Below the pieces are notes generated by a model. It did no database searches. It was not told the origin of the DNA and saw nothing but the letters and a program-made list of their open reading frames with translations. Of a stretch of 64,000 nucleotides of DNA, positions 25,301 to 37,904 are shown one piece after another (position 1 is the first letter of the stretch; every line of letters starts with the position of its first letter). The stretch is from NCBI GenBank assembly GCA_040954595.2, contig CM082590.2, forward strand, positions 10,044,001 through 10,108,000, in the 5' to 3' direction. A program made the position numbers and the translations under genes. This stretch comes from Balanoglossus misakiensis. Lineage: Eukaryota; Hemichordata.

Positions 25301-28300
25301 TACATTGCTGTCGTACTGCTTCACTGGTTATGCGTTTCGCACGTACGTGCTAAAATAGTCTAACCGATTTTAACATACCTTGCGTACTGAGACTCTCGCT
25401 GCCCGGTAACTATGGTAATGCCAGGACGCCCCGCACAAGAAAAACGAGAACAGGTCAGAGATTTTGGCCGCTTCTATATCAGTGTCGGAGAGGGAGATGT
25501 GTCGTGATAGCTTAGTTGGGATGAAATAAGCGTAGAAGGTATTTGAAGTTGCTGAGGTATTGCAAAGACAAAGAAATTGCCTAATTTATCAATGTCAGAT
25601 AATCGCACACCTCCAGTGACATACAACAATAAGCCACGCTATAACGGACGGGCAGGGGCGACAGAACACGCTCTATAGTCAACTAACCAATATGCATATG
25701 AGATCGAATCTGGTTGGGTCGGTAACCACGGCGAAAACAAAAACCCGCCAAAAGCGAGACTTGTCGTCTTTATTCAATGTGTACATTAGATGTCGTAAAC
25801 CATATTGATTTGAGTATGTCCGCGCAGTCGGTCCCGTGACCCCCGCACTCAAACGAACCCAATGACAAATTTTCACACGCTTTAGTAAATTTTCACAAAA
25901 AGAACGACACTTCTGAGACAGGGGTATTCTTCATCGTCATTTGACAACTTTTGTTCGAAAATTGTAACATCAAGTCTTCAAGGGGCAAGCTCCACGGCGA
26001 CTCAAAGTATTTTTGGCGGCAAACTGTGCCAGACGACAGCAGAAGTAGAGCGTAGTGAAAGTGAGTAAAAGTTACTAGACCTATGTACTTTTCGCGACCA
26101 CAAATCATACTCAGTGTTTGTACAACAGTAAAATCTCTTCAGCGCTGAAAACTGTTTAAATAAGTTGTTTGCGTCGGTTCTTCAGTCTTTGGCCGTCTGT
26201 TCCAATTGCCACGTTTAAAATTAAAAAATCGAAACCTCTTCATAGACTGGGATGATTTTAAATGTCTCGCAGACTCGTTGTAAAAGTGGACTTAATTGGC
26301 TCAAAACAAAGACAAACAATTGAAGACGGCGTTCTATAGTCGCGGCTTGTTTTGCGTTCCACAGTCATAAATGAGCTCGGCAGTATTTGGTATGGATGGA
26401 CGATTGTTTTACAGCCCGGCCGTGTACATAAAAAGTGCCATAAAACGACACACTGGACGTGAGTACCTTTGAAGTGGGATTGTGAAAGGATTTCCTCAGC
26501 GAATGGCGGCGGGTTGTATCAAAGCCAAAAAAGGTGGCTCGGGGAGACTTCTGAGGTACGCCGCAGTTGAAATTACCCACGAGTTAGGAGGCTCTCCAAA
26601 ATGGCGTCGTCGCCTACGTCATGCGTAACCTTGAAATAAAAATTGGAGCGGCGAACAGAAAAGGAATTTTATGGTCCAATATCGATGATTCAGTCTTCAC
26701 AATTGCTAAACGACTTTCGCTGACTCCAGCGTTGCCACACTCCCGCTTCCAAAGGTCAAGGCATCGGCAACAACAGCTAAAATATTAACAATCGGTTCTG
26801 ACAACTCTTTCATTCCGCTGTGTCCTCACATCGGGTGAAGGCAAACCGTTTCTAAGCAACCGTACACTCATCAGCGTCTCATCCGGATTATCACTCACAG
26901 CGCACGCCGGGAGGAATTACTCTCCCGCCGGGAGAGAACATCAAGCAAAGTTACTCGCTTGTTTTTTTTTATTTGTTAAAAAGAAAGATGGCGATTATTT
27001 GAAATTTCCCCTTAATATAACGAGAAATATTTCACACACTTTTCTGACATTAAAACTTATCTGAAATGATTATTGTAAGAAAACGAAGCCGAGAGGTGAC
27101 TTCTTGGTGGCGCTAATCTGTCAAGTCAAACAGTTTCATCCCTGCTATTGCCCATAGATGGTTTGCGTCAAATTTAACTTTTTAAATATTTTGTTTTCAA
27201 GACAAAATTAGACCACAAACTTTCAATTAAGGCTTTAAAATAATTATAAACGTAAAGTAGCGCTATATTGCACTTGTCAATTTAAATATGTTTTTAAAAA
27301 CTGATCAGAATAAACACCTTTCGGACAGGAAGAATGATGTATGACTTAATGAATCCTATTATTATCTATCAATGCCCATAAAATTGTTAAGTTTTTCGGC
27401 GCCCAGAAGGATTTTTTTTTCGAGATCAGTCCGAGGTTACAACAGAACAAACAAATTAGCAACGCCCCCGCGTACACGTTTCCAACGTGGAACAACGCTA
27501 GTTTCATGGGAATAAACAAACCGTAGCCATGCAATGAAAGTGAGGATTTCGATAACAATCTCTTTCCCTTAAATCTTTGATCCATATTTCCCCCACCATC
27601 ACGGCAAAATAATAATCACGATTTGTGAATGGGGCTCAACGTGTCAAGTCGTTGTGTACATCCTTGTTTACGGAAGTAATTATTTTGTCTTTCCTAAATA
27701 ACAGAACGAGCAGAATAATGACGTAATGTTATGTTTCGAGTTGATTGGCACCCGAGGTATATTGCGAGCGCGAAATTCTATGGCACGAGTAAATAAACAC
27801 TAAAAATTTGATGTGCACACTCGTAAATAAAATGCATGATGTCACAGAGGTTCTTAAGGTGACATAAAACGCAGATACTCACTCGGTTTTTTGGAACAAC
27901 TTCCCGACCTTACAAGAACGGTACCGAAGATAAACGGGATTTTAACGGGAATCGAAGCGCTCGCCTTGTCGTCAGAAACAGACAATAGTGCGAGAGCGTT
28001 GCACCACCTGCTTTTGTCAAATGCGATTGTTACACGGAGCGGAAAGAGAGCGAGTTGAAAAAACGCATTTATCTTTGTTGACTTCGAATTTAGACAAAAA
28101 TATCCAAGCGGGAGAGTTGCTGGGAAAGAGCGACACGTATACAAAGCAGGATGAGCTGTTCCTGAAGGCCGGGAAAATATTTAACCTTGACGGAACAAGG
28201 CCAGGCGGGCAAAGTGCTACCGCAGGGTAATTTATCAATATATAAATATAGCCATCACATTAAATCTATAATACTACGACGCCTGCGTAGTAATGTTTAC

Positions 28301-28515
28301 CATTGAGTGAAAGTGAGGGAGAGGTCAATTGGCTGAAAATATGCACCGGGACGTATTTTGTGGCGGGCTTTCAACTTCAAGTGGTCGTCTGTTAATCGCC
28401 GCGCGCGCTCCGTGGAATTGGGATTTATAATAAGTCTAAGGCAGGTAGGACAGCAGAATTTTCTTACATGGCCATGCGTTGTGCTGATTGAATTATTCAA
28501 CATGTAGAACTGCAA

Positions 28516-28528
28516 CCACTGGTGGCGC
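28516..28528 (+). promoter_or_regulatory. CTCF-like site
   Basis: CCACTGGTGGCGC matches the bilaterian CTCF core CCASYAGRKGGCR with one mismatch (G for A at position 6). Confidence 0.25.
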
Positions 28529-29340
28529 ACTTTGTCGTTTTCGCGGTACATGTAGAAAAAAAAAACGAAAACAAAAATCTTGAAATACTTTAAAATAATA
28601 CTCGCTTGCGTAGTTTGGTATTTATTTTAACTTTAAGCAATCTCCAGGTTGCGTCACGACTAAAATACGTAGAATAATAAACTTTTTTTGAGCAAACGAT
28701 AATTTCTGGCTGAAAATTCCCGGATGTCTAAGAAGGCTAGTATTAATTGAGAACCAACGCACGCGCACGCGGAATAGTGTAATGAAACACTGGTTTCTAA
28801 TCCAGATGACTGATTAGTGACAAACACAGAAAGAAGAAGCCGAAATGGGCAAAAACACTGAATGGACAAAATAATGCTAATTTATAGGGTATTAAGTTCA
28901 GTCGTTTTAAATTGAGCCAGCAGACTCGACTTCATCAATTTGCAAGGATCGCTTCAGTCATACCGACTGTAAAAACCTTTCTACACAGAGGTATATGCAA
29001 TGTTTAATATACTTAGTAATAGAATGTCCCGTGTACAACGATATTAAGGGGTACTCATCAAAAAACAAAAGGGAACATTCCCTGCTAAGACATATTTATT
29101 GCTAATAAAATACTCGCAAATATTAAATGTACAACGCGATTTAAAATGCACCAAAGTCGCTTTTTATCACAACTTGATAACATGAAATAAATTGTAAAAT
29201 TGTTATTTGAATTAGAAATAGTTTATTGTAATAAAATTGTTACGTAATTGCATAATAAGTTTTATAACTTCACTCATTTCAAACAATTATATGCAATAAA
29301 AATGATTAATCGCGTCAAAAGAGACAAATTGATTACAAAG

Positions 29341-29600
29341 TAACAAGTGTAACTATTACGCCATGCATCCAATGAGAAAAAGATAAACTACATTTGTACT
29401 ACAATGTAACAGAAATTACGAAAGCTTCTAGCAGCGCGGCGCCAACTGTTTCAATGAGTTGTTACATTTTGGTCAATTTTGTATCATTTTCTGTCGCGCG
29501 TACAATTTGGTCAATTTTGTATCATTTTCTGTCGCGCGTTCGCTTCCGGTACATTTCTTTTAACCTCTTTCTGAACAGCGAATCGCAACAAAGTTTATAA
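29341..29600 (+). repeat. Dispersed repeat family, copy at 29 kb
   Basis: It starts TAACAAGTGTAAC and has the CTACATTTGTACTACAATG block (about 29389-29407), GGCGCCAACTGTTTCA, and GTTGTTACATTTTGG. It ends with a tail CAGCGAATCGCAACA-like sequence near 29575-29590. It carries its own 2 x 38-bp tandem duplication (29464-29501 and 29502-29539). Confidence 0.75.
29464..29539. repeat. 2 x 38-bp tandem duplication inside the 29-kb repeat copy
   Basis: Two 38-base units differ at only one position near their start (ACATTTTGG versus ACAATTTGG) and share TCAATTTTGTATC and TGTCGCGCGT. This is a recent local duplication. Confidence 0.9.
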
Positions 29601-31163
29601 ACTGCACAGAAACTTTGGGCCGGGACAGTTCACAGTAGTTTTTGGCCTGTGCATGAAGTTAATTGTTTGACACAAATTACCCAGTACTCTACAAATCTAT
29701 CACAGACATTTGAACTTTTTGGTTAGTAATTAAAGATACTGGTCAGCCATTTTAATTGAATTTGCATAATTACTCACTGAGTTAAAAAGTAGACTAGTAC
29801 GAATTTTAGCGTGCTTGTAAATATAAATAGAACGTGAAGTTGTCACAATATAAAATGCCGGAAAATTGGCAAAGTTACAGCTAACATCCCCCAAAGGAGA
29901 AATTTTGTCCATTTTGAGGACAAGTTGTCATCTTTGGAATGGAGATAATTCCTCATTTAGTGATTGAGACATGGAGATTGATTACTCGAACACATGTAGC
30001 GAGAAAGATAATACATCAGAAACCGGGATTGTTTTACTAAAATGTGTCAATGTGTTTGAAGTGCTGGTGTTGTTAGCACATCCTGTACATTGTTCTAGTC
30101 CTGACTTAAAATTCCGTTATCAACAATGGAAGAGATGAATATGCATAATTGGCCTGAGAGGTATTGCTGAAAACGGCTGGAGTTGGACAAAACGTAGAAG
30201 TACGCTGGTCTATAAGGGGAGGGGAAATCAAGACCTACGACCAATGTCCGTTTAAATTCACCAATAGACGCCATCTTCATTAAGCAAATGAGCTTCTGCG
30301 AGGAATAAATCTATTTTTGGTTCGCGGGCGAGCCTATCTGTTTGTGCCTCGCCTCTGACACTTGCAATTCCCATCTCCCTTCACGCTAATGCTCGTGCGA
30401 GCATACTTTATCAGCGCGGCGCCTTTCATGTTGTAACCGAACGAGCCGGGACTCAAGAACTATCACTCCCAAGACGGCGATACGATCTTTCGGTCCGACA
30501 CAGCACGAAATACAAGGAAAGGCTTTAGTGCATTTAATACCTTGGAAGACGATAAAAAAACCTCCCGGGTTGGCTAAATTGCAATGAATATCAAAAGGAA
30601 CAGCCCGTGCAAATGGACGCCTGTTCACGCACTCGCGCAACACGGCTTACAAATTAATACCATGGCAATTTCTCAGAGAAGAAAGTACATAGTTTGCGCA
30701 TGTCTAGAAAGTTTTTACCCCGAGTTAAAAGTATTCCTTTAACTTTCACGCGAAGCCCGATAGCCGAGACGCACAGACGCCTTTAATACAAAAAAGGTTG
30801 TCAGCCATTTATCATATCGTCCCTAATAATAGCAAAAGGCACAATAAACTAAATGATCGAGATATTTGTCGTCCGGAGTTATTTTTATTAACCAGGTTGT
30901 CTAAAGTCTGATACAGTTTTCCCAGGTTAAAAGGTAGTTGGTGTTATAAGGCCGCTACAAAAAAAAGTATCACTTCGATGTGTCGCCAAATCGACGTCTG
31001 GAAGTGATCACATTGCGGGGGGTTCTACCAAACGCAAAACCATCTTTGTTGTTACATTGTTTCAAACGTATGCTCCTTTGTGGACATTTCCGACACGGGA
31101 CATCGTTTACACCTTGCAAATTCGGAAACTAATTAAAGGGAAAATCAATTACTTTCGCTGGGA

Positions 31164-31191
31164 CCATAAATTGGGGCCATAATATGCAAAT
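31164..31191. promoter_or_regulatory. Posterior Hox sites beside an octamer
   Basis: CCATAAA (31164-31170), CCATAAT (31177-31183) and a perfect ATGCAAAT octamer (31184-31191) fall within 28 bases. CCATAAA is the reverse complement of the Abd-B/posterior Hox preference TTTATGG. An ATTA-rich run precedes it (about 31130-31152). Confidence 0.35.
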
Positions 31192-32314
31192 GTCTGTGGC
31201 CCTGTCTTCTTTCGGCTTGTAGCTTTTGTCGCCCGACAACAGAAAAATCGCGCGTTGGTAGGAAAAGACAACAGGCGAAGTATAATCTCACCAAAAATTT
31301 CCGCCAGGAAAAACTAAGTTGTGTTTAATCTTCTGCTCATTGACACTTGCTGTTGAAATTCTACCTTTACATAACACAGACATTAGTGTCCGAAATTACA
31401 CCCACCCGAAAATCGGGCACGGCAACTGTATGAGTCTAACGCTTTCTTGATTTAAAAAAATGTACAACCTTGAGGGGAAGTCTGAACAAATCTCAATTAA
31501 CATGGCCGGGGATTAGATTTTTTTGTCAGAATTTCTCTCCTGGAAACGGGGGTCGGAGAGACCGATTGGCGCGGGAGCCGGCGGTGAAACGCAGTCACCA
31601 CTGATAGAAACGAATAACTGTCGTTAACAAAATCTCCCTTGTCGCTAATTGAACCGAAAAATAATACAAATGAGTTTGTGATATCATTTTTGAAATAATT
31701 TGTCAGCGATCAACGACCCGTGGCATGATATATTTAACGGTCCAGTCGCGTAAGTAAGAGACATCGTTCGTCGTAAAATTCCCATGGAAAAAGATGTGAC
31801 GTAATTCGTCAATATGGCCTGCTTTATCGTCTGCGCGCAACTTGTTGCAGGGGAAGGCAATTTGCTGTTTACCCCCCAAAAATTATTAAGTAGAAGCTGA
31901 TGAGATAGTAGAAAAGAAATCGTCTACCTTGCGCGATATATTTTCTCCAGGCATCGGGCACCTCGGACATCATGCACAAAGAAAATTTTAATGTGACAAT
32001 TACCTAATTTGTAAAACAATGCTAATTATCTAATGTGTTAAATTGGAATGAAAGTGAAAAGTAGATTCCTCAAAGCCTGATGGCAGTTAGGATTCATGTT
32101 GTCGTCCACTAGTAATTCAAATGTGTCCTGTTGGCTGTCAGTCACATGCAGTGGATTGCCAGCACAGGCAAATATAATACTGTCGACAACAAATGCATTG
32201 AAAACATACACCAAATGTGTTTCAGTTTAAAATCTGAGATATGTTTTCATTTTACTGCCAAACAATGAAACTTTCGGTGCGATGTTAAAGGAAGTGTCGG
32301 ACGAGACTGATCCG

Positions 32315-32346
32315 CGCAGACGACAGAAAGCGCAGACGACAGAAAG
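32315..32346. repeat. 2 x 16-bp tandem duplication
   Basis: The unit CGCAGACGACAGAAAG is repeated exactly twice (32315-32330 and 32331-32346). It contains the recurring GCAGACGAC motif. Confidence 0.9.
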
Positions 32347-35300
32347 TGGTTCATATTTGACAAAAAATTATTTCGTGAAGAGAACTTGACCACCCTCAGT
32401 GGGGCTAACGGAACAAGCAGCACATCACACGGGACTTAACGGTTTGAACACACACGATTACGCAAGTAAAAGCGACTTTAACACAATAATAAAACGAAAC
32501 GCAACTGTTAAACCCACAGAATGGCCGAATAAAATGCCCGGCGTTTTGTTGCCCGATTCAGACTTAGACCGTTTATGAACATAGGGCCAACGCCATTAAA
32601 ACCACCACGCGTATATATCTTGTCAGTCTAAAACTAATTAATAGAGAGTAAAATTAAGTTTATTCCCTCCCTCACCCGACACTCTTGATATGTGTTTGGA
32701 TTTTATAGGTTCGATAATAGCTAGAAAAGTGCCGTTTTTAAGTTTGTGATAAAGGAAAGATTCTTGACTGATGCTAATCTCGCGCAAAAGGGTAGAAAGA
32801 TCCAACGTGTACTGCGGAGAAGCTGAAAACGCGCGTTTTGTTGCTCTGTGTGCAAGAAAAAAAACAACGGTTTTTGTAATGGCTTGCCGAGAATATAGAA
32901 CCCTGATATTGTAACTTTCCAAGTTTTACAAATCATTGGATCTTTTAGAAACATTTGCTAAGGGACATCCATTGGTCTGATTTATGCCTGCTTTAGTCGC
33001 CAGATTTGTTGTCATCTTCAACAGTATAATGTCAACATGTCCAAGCGACCTCCTACGTTGCTAAAATGTCCTTGACAACTTCAGGCGAGAACATGTCAAA
33101 AATAATATAATTGACTAATTAAAATTGTGTCTTTTTTCACGTATTCTGTAAGTATCATTAGGGAAGTTTGGCCGCATGGCGAGATAAAACCCACCGCATG
33201 TTATATCCTGTGATCTGGCGAAACGAAGACCATCACTATACATATTTATTAGTTCCAATCATGTTAAGATTGCGTCATATCATTTCACAATGATTTGCTT
33301 AGTTTCAGGATCACAACACTAACTTGATTTGCTTTCTTGTTTATGTTTATTGTTTAAATGCTTGTTTTGTTTACGCGACTAGTTTCATCACAATCGCATC
33401 GACACAAACGTATCGCCAAAATTGCGATAATATATCGGCTCCCCAACAACGCAGACGCACGAACTTTTTCTTCACTCAAATCTTGTCTTCCGTCCATCTA
33501 TTTGGACGTTACTTCTGTTTGATTACATTTACTAATATCCAGCATTTTATATAAAATTCAACATATTTAAAACAGGAAAATTATCTCAGAGAGAGAGAAT
33601 TTTGTATTATGGCCAAGCGGTTGTCGCGTATTCTAAACATGACAGTCGCAGAAAGTATTCACGAATTACACATATTTTAAAGGAATTGAGAGCATGAACA
33701 TCACAAATATATAATCACACGGCAGAGCCGATTTTACGCTAATTTAAATGTTGTGAATATCACCACCGGCTTTAGGGATTTCATCGAATGAAATGTAAAG
33801 AAGAGGCCTGTTGTATTCATGGATTCTATCTGACACAGCTGTGCGGGCGAACCGGACTCAGACGTATCGCTTGGGCTTCGACAAACTAGCTGCACCCCAA
33901 ACCAAACAGAATCTGCCATGAGCATACTCTCGCGAAACCCAGGCGTCCTAGACCTGAAATTCCTCAAAACAGTCTATGATAGGTGCTTTTTATGGGTTCA
34001 GGTGTGTAGACAGTCTAGTGCGCGCTGTGAATGATCTGCGTCGGCAAAGCCACATTCGCGCAAGCGATCTGTATCGAGCAGGCCGGCTGCAGTTTGCAAG
34101 GTCATTTCGGCAGTTACGGTTGTAGATCTAACGAATTTGATCGTACTCTTGTGTATATATGATCCTAATTTCCTTAAGAAAATAAAGAAAGGCTTGTGAA
34201 ACATATTCTGGCGTGTGATCTCCGTGAACGAAACGGTCTTCCTTACATAACGAGACAAACAATAGAGGCTAAACAGTTCAGCCGAAGCTTTACAACTCTG
34301 GGCGATAGATGTCGCTGCAACCTAAAAACAACACGAAGGGACTCGCTTGTCCAACCACAACAAAATACTCTATACTGTGGCGTGCAACCATAACATGATA
34401 ATATCAAAATATCCAGAAATCAACTGGGCTGTTTTGTCCGATTTGCAACCAAAATGGCCGCGTAGTGTTGACCACATTTTCAGAAGCGACATTGAACGAC
34501 AGCTGTGCACGCCAGCTAAAAGTGCCGCCATCTTCGCGCGACCATCAGTCAAGCTCTTATGAATAACATGAAAATGTGATGCATAAATGTACAACATCGA
34601 TTTCTTAAAATCGAACATAAATATTCATCTTATAAAATTACATCTCATCATTACCAAGTTCGCGCTTGACACGACAAAAAATCAACGCGTATTTTAAAAA
34701 CATTGACTGAGAAACTTAAGTGTTCAGAGCTCGTAAATAACCGAAAAACGATGCAAGGAGTGATGGGACCCAAAAACCTCAGTGTAATGGAGAAAATTGG
34801 CAAATTTAGAGGGGACAAGACGGGGGGAAATGAAAAAGCTCTCAGTCGGACTCTTAGAAAGGGTTACAGATCAGCGATGCAAATTGTGATAAACGAGTTC
34901 ATCCATACAGCCATGACTGATACTGGGGCAGCGGATCGACGGAATAGACGGCGACCGACAGATCAGCCAACAACCCCCAAAATTGCAATAAAACCTTGGA
35001 AGAAGCCAGGGAAAAAAGCGCCACAATGGGGTGACATAGACCCTAAAACATGCGAGAAAGTTAGTTTGGGAAAAATACCGAGATTTATGATAGAACCAGA
35101 GAGTATTCGTTGGAATCGTAAAATACTTACCTTGCGCTCTTAAAAACTGTTTCACTTCGGCAACTCGATGAAAGCTAGGTCACGTGAGACTCGCTAGCCA
35201 ATGAGAACGCTCCGAGCAAAGAGATAAACAATTATGCCTGACAGTAATGTTTCAAAGCTAATGTTTAGTTTTGTAGCGAATATTAATTTTCATCATAAAA

Positions 35301-37147
35301 TAAAATGAAAATATGTCATAAATAAGTGATAATTTGTCTAAAATCACGGGTAAGAATCGACCACATTGATTTAAGTAAAATTTTCTGGAATTTCTTGATT
35401 TGAAAGAAGGAATTTTCTTAGAACGTGACGATCGTCTGCGAGAGCCATAACCGTAATGATGGCTCTCTTTGTCGGCATGGCGACCTAGATTCGATTTTTC
35501 GTTGTAATTCTATAATTTTGGGTCAGAAATAAGAAAAAAAGGTAAAGTAGTATGAGGTTGTAGTAACTCTTTATTTCTGGTCCAAAATTGGACAGCAAAC
35601 GTGCCCTGTTTTTGTTTTTCTGGCGACGAAGGGGTGAAAGTCGGCACTTTTTATGAAGGTTGAAAGCCACTATAGCTGATGGATGAGTGTCGGGTCAAAG
35701 GGACTTCAGAATATCGGCGGCGTGGCTTTGAAATGCACAATGTACTGCCTGTCATAAAATTTCACTTTTAACAATATGTGAACCGAAACATTCTGACCTC
35801 ACCCGGCAGGAGAGCTACCCGAACAAAAATGGCGCTGTAGGGAAAGTTATTTGTCATCTGAAGCCGGGCCTTTTTCATTTCTGGACAGATTTCTATCGAA
35901 ATTTCAGACAGCGTCCAACTAATATACTTCAAAACGTATTTTAAATCCCCTGGCAATACTAATTTGTCTCGTAATCCTTCAGAATTCAAAGTTTCTTAAA
36001 GACTAGTACAGCAGTAGAACCAGCTCGACGCACAACCAACGTATATTACATCTTTCTGAACTTCATCATAAACCAATTAAACACCAGTGAAATATCATTA
36101 GATGACAGCTACAAATTTAACAGATAACCTAACTCCTAAATTTCGGTGATAAAAGAGCAATGCCTATTCTTGTTTTTATAGTAAGTTTAGTTGTGGTGTG
36201 TCTTATTGTATATGTTTGATATTATTATGTATTTGCCTAATGTGTCTTTCTTTCAAATGTTGCGTCATACACACATATAGTATGCATAAAATATATATGG
36301 ACATACATATATGTATAATATTATACATTTATATATATAATCATCATCATATTCGCCATCACCATCATTATTACAAGATCATTATTGCTCCAAATTTTAA
36401 CTGCCATTTAATTCTAGAACACATTATTTAAATACAAAATAAAGAAAACGATTACAGACGTCGTCAGCCCCAGTCTGAAGTAACATTTGCCATATGGATG
36501 AGTTAGCCATCATTTCTGTTCGGGTGGGGACATCCCAAAATACATCCGACCAGACAGACTGTCCCAGTTTGCCAACAGTCTTGTATAAATGCCCGGAATA
36601 TATACAGTGAGTTGAAATCTATATTTAGGTATAAAAATATCTTCTCGCTTGCCACTTTGTTAACCCAATAGATGCTACAATTTGCGGGCATTTTCTCAAA
36701 ACGTACTCTACATGTATACAGATATGTAAACTGTACAAAAGCCAGACGGCATTGCGCATGTCTTTCGTTTAATTCTTCGAAGAATGAAAGTCCCAAACTA
36801 AAAGTAATATTAATATAAACAATGTCTTAAAATACTATTTTTTATTCTTTTCAACAGCGATAAGAGTGCATATTATAATTTAGCCATATGGATCATTGGA
36901 ATGGTTTAGATATTTCCTAATATTGCATGTTTGGTGTATTTACTACAATTTTTTTCTCTCCTCCCAATAGATCCTAAAATACTGTCTGCTCCTCAACAAG
37001 TCACATACATGATATGTGTACAGACAATTGATATTGTTGACAAATATTTTCAAGTCCAGTTTGAATAAACATTTTCAACAGTAACAATTCCCAGTATGCA
37101 ATGGACTATGTATAGAAGATCAAAACTTGGGCATTTAACTTCTGTAT

Positions 37148-37163
37148 GGGGGGGGGGGGGGGG
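37148..37163. repeat. Poly-G run, 16 bases
   Basis: This is an uninterrupted run of 16 G on the plus strand. Its length may be unreliable, since such runs are error-prone. Confidence 0.9.
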
Positions 37164-37566
37164 CAACAAGAAACACAGAACAGAAATACTGAAAATATTG
37201 TGCAAAGTTACAGATAGTACCACAAGTTTCTTTTGGGGTTTGTCATATACGGGTTCACAGAACATGCTGAATTAAGCAGTCAGCTTATGCTGAAACCAAA
37301 AGTTTATTTTCATTCCCATTTTACTGTTTGTCAAACGGCAATATGTTTGACAAACCATCACAAACAATGGCTTGATTAACACCGCTCTTCCTGAAAAGTT
37401 TTAATTTCACGTCAACCACTCTCAATTTTCGAGGTCCTAGGTCGATTTATTACTGCACTGAATGCAATAAAAGTTTGTGAAAAGGTCACATTTTTATGAA
37501 CACTACATCTTATCTCATAGGCCACTTTGTGTAAACTTTCAATAATGGATTGAACTTCTGCTATTT

Positions 37567-37597
<31 letters not shown>
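37567..37597. repeat. (TG)n(TA)n microsatellite
   Basis: About seven TG units are followed by about eight TA units. Confidence 0.9.
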
Positions 37598-37806
37598 GGA
37601 ATATATATGGAATGTTAATATGCTCTATATGTTGCATAGTTAACCATGTCAATTTGTTGAATAAATAAATTTTATGTTTTCTAATGGTTATAAATATCTG
37701 ATTGATGTTTTCATTTAATTTGAAAAAAATATGAATCCTGTCTCACTTATGTGGTCAAATAAATGGAAAATGTTATAACTCTGTTATTATTTCGTTTGTT
37801 TGTTTC

Positions 37807-37904
37807 ATGTATGTATGTATGTATGTATGTATGTATGTATGTATGTATGTATGTATGTATGTATGTATGTATGTATGTATGTATGTATGTATGTATGTAT
37901 GTAT
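37807..37904. repeat. (ATGT)n microsatellite, about 24 units
   Basis: This is a pure tetranucleotide tract of 98 bases. Open frames through it encode Tyr/Val/Cys/Met or His/Thr/Tyr/Ile repeats and are artefacts. Confidence 0.97.

Larger units (their letters stand above)
20041..29340. other. Hox9/10 to Hox11/13a intergenic region, part 2
   Basis: No gene was recognised. It contains an ATTA/octamer-like cluster (22326-22390), a CpG-rich patch at about 23510-23660, a TATA-like TATATAGG at 24322, a strong minus-strand donor-like site at 25378/25379, a CTCF-like site at 28516-28528, and an AT-rich block at about 29160-29310 with TGATTAAT at 29303-29310. Short open frames on both strands look random. 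Confidence 0.6.

Noticed and set aside
34703-35143. 146-codon plus-strand open frame
   Set aside because: No domain or recognisable composition, chance-level length, and its end overlaps a strong opposite-strand splice donor. Not called as a gene.
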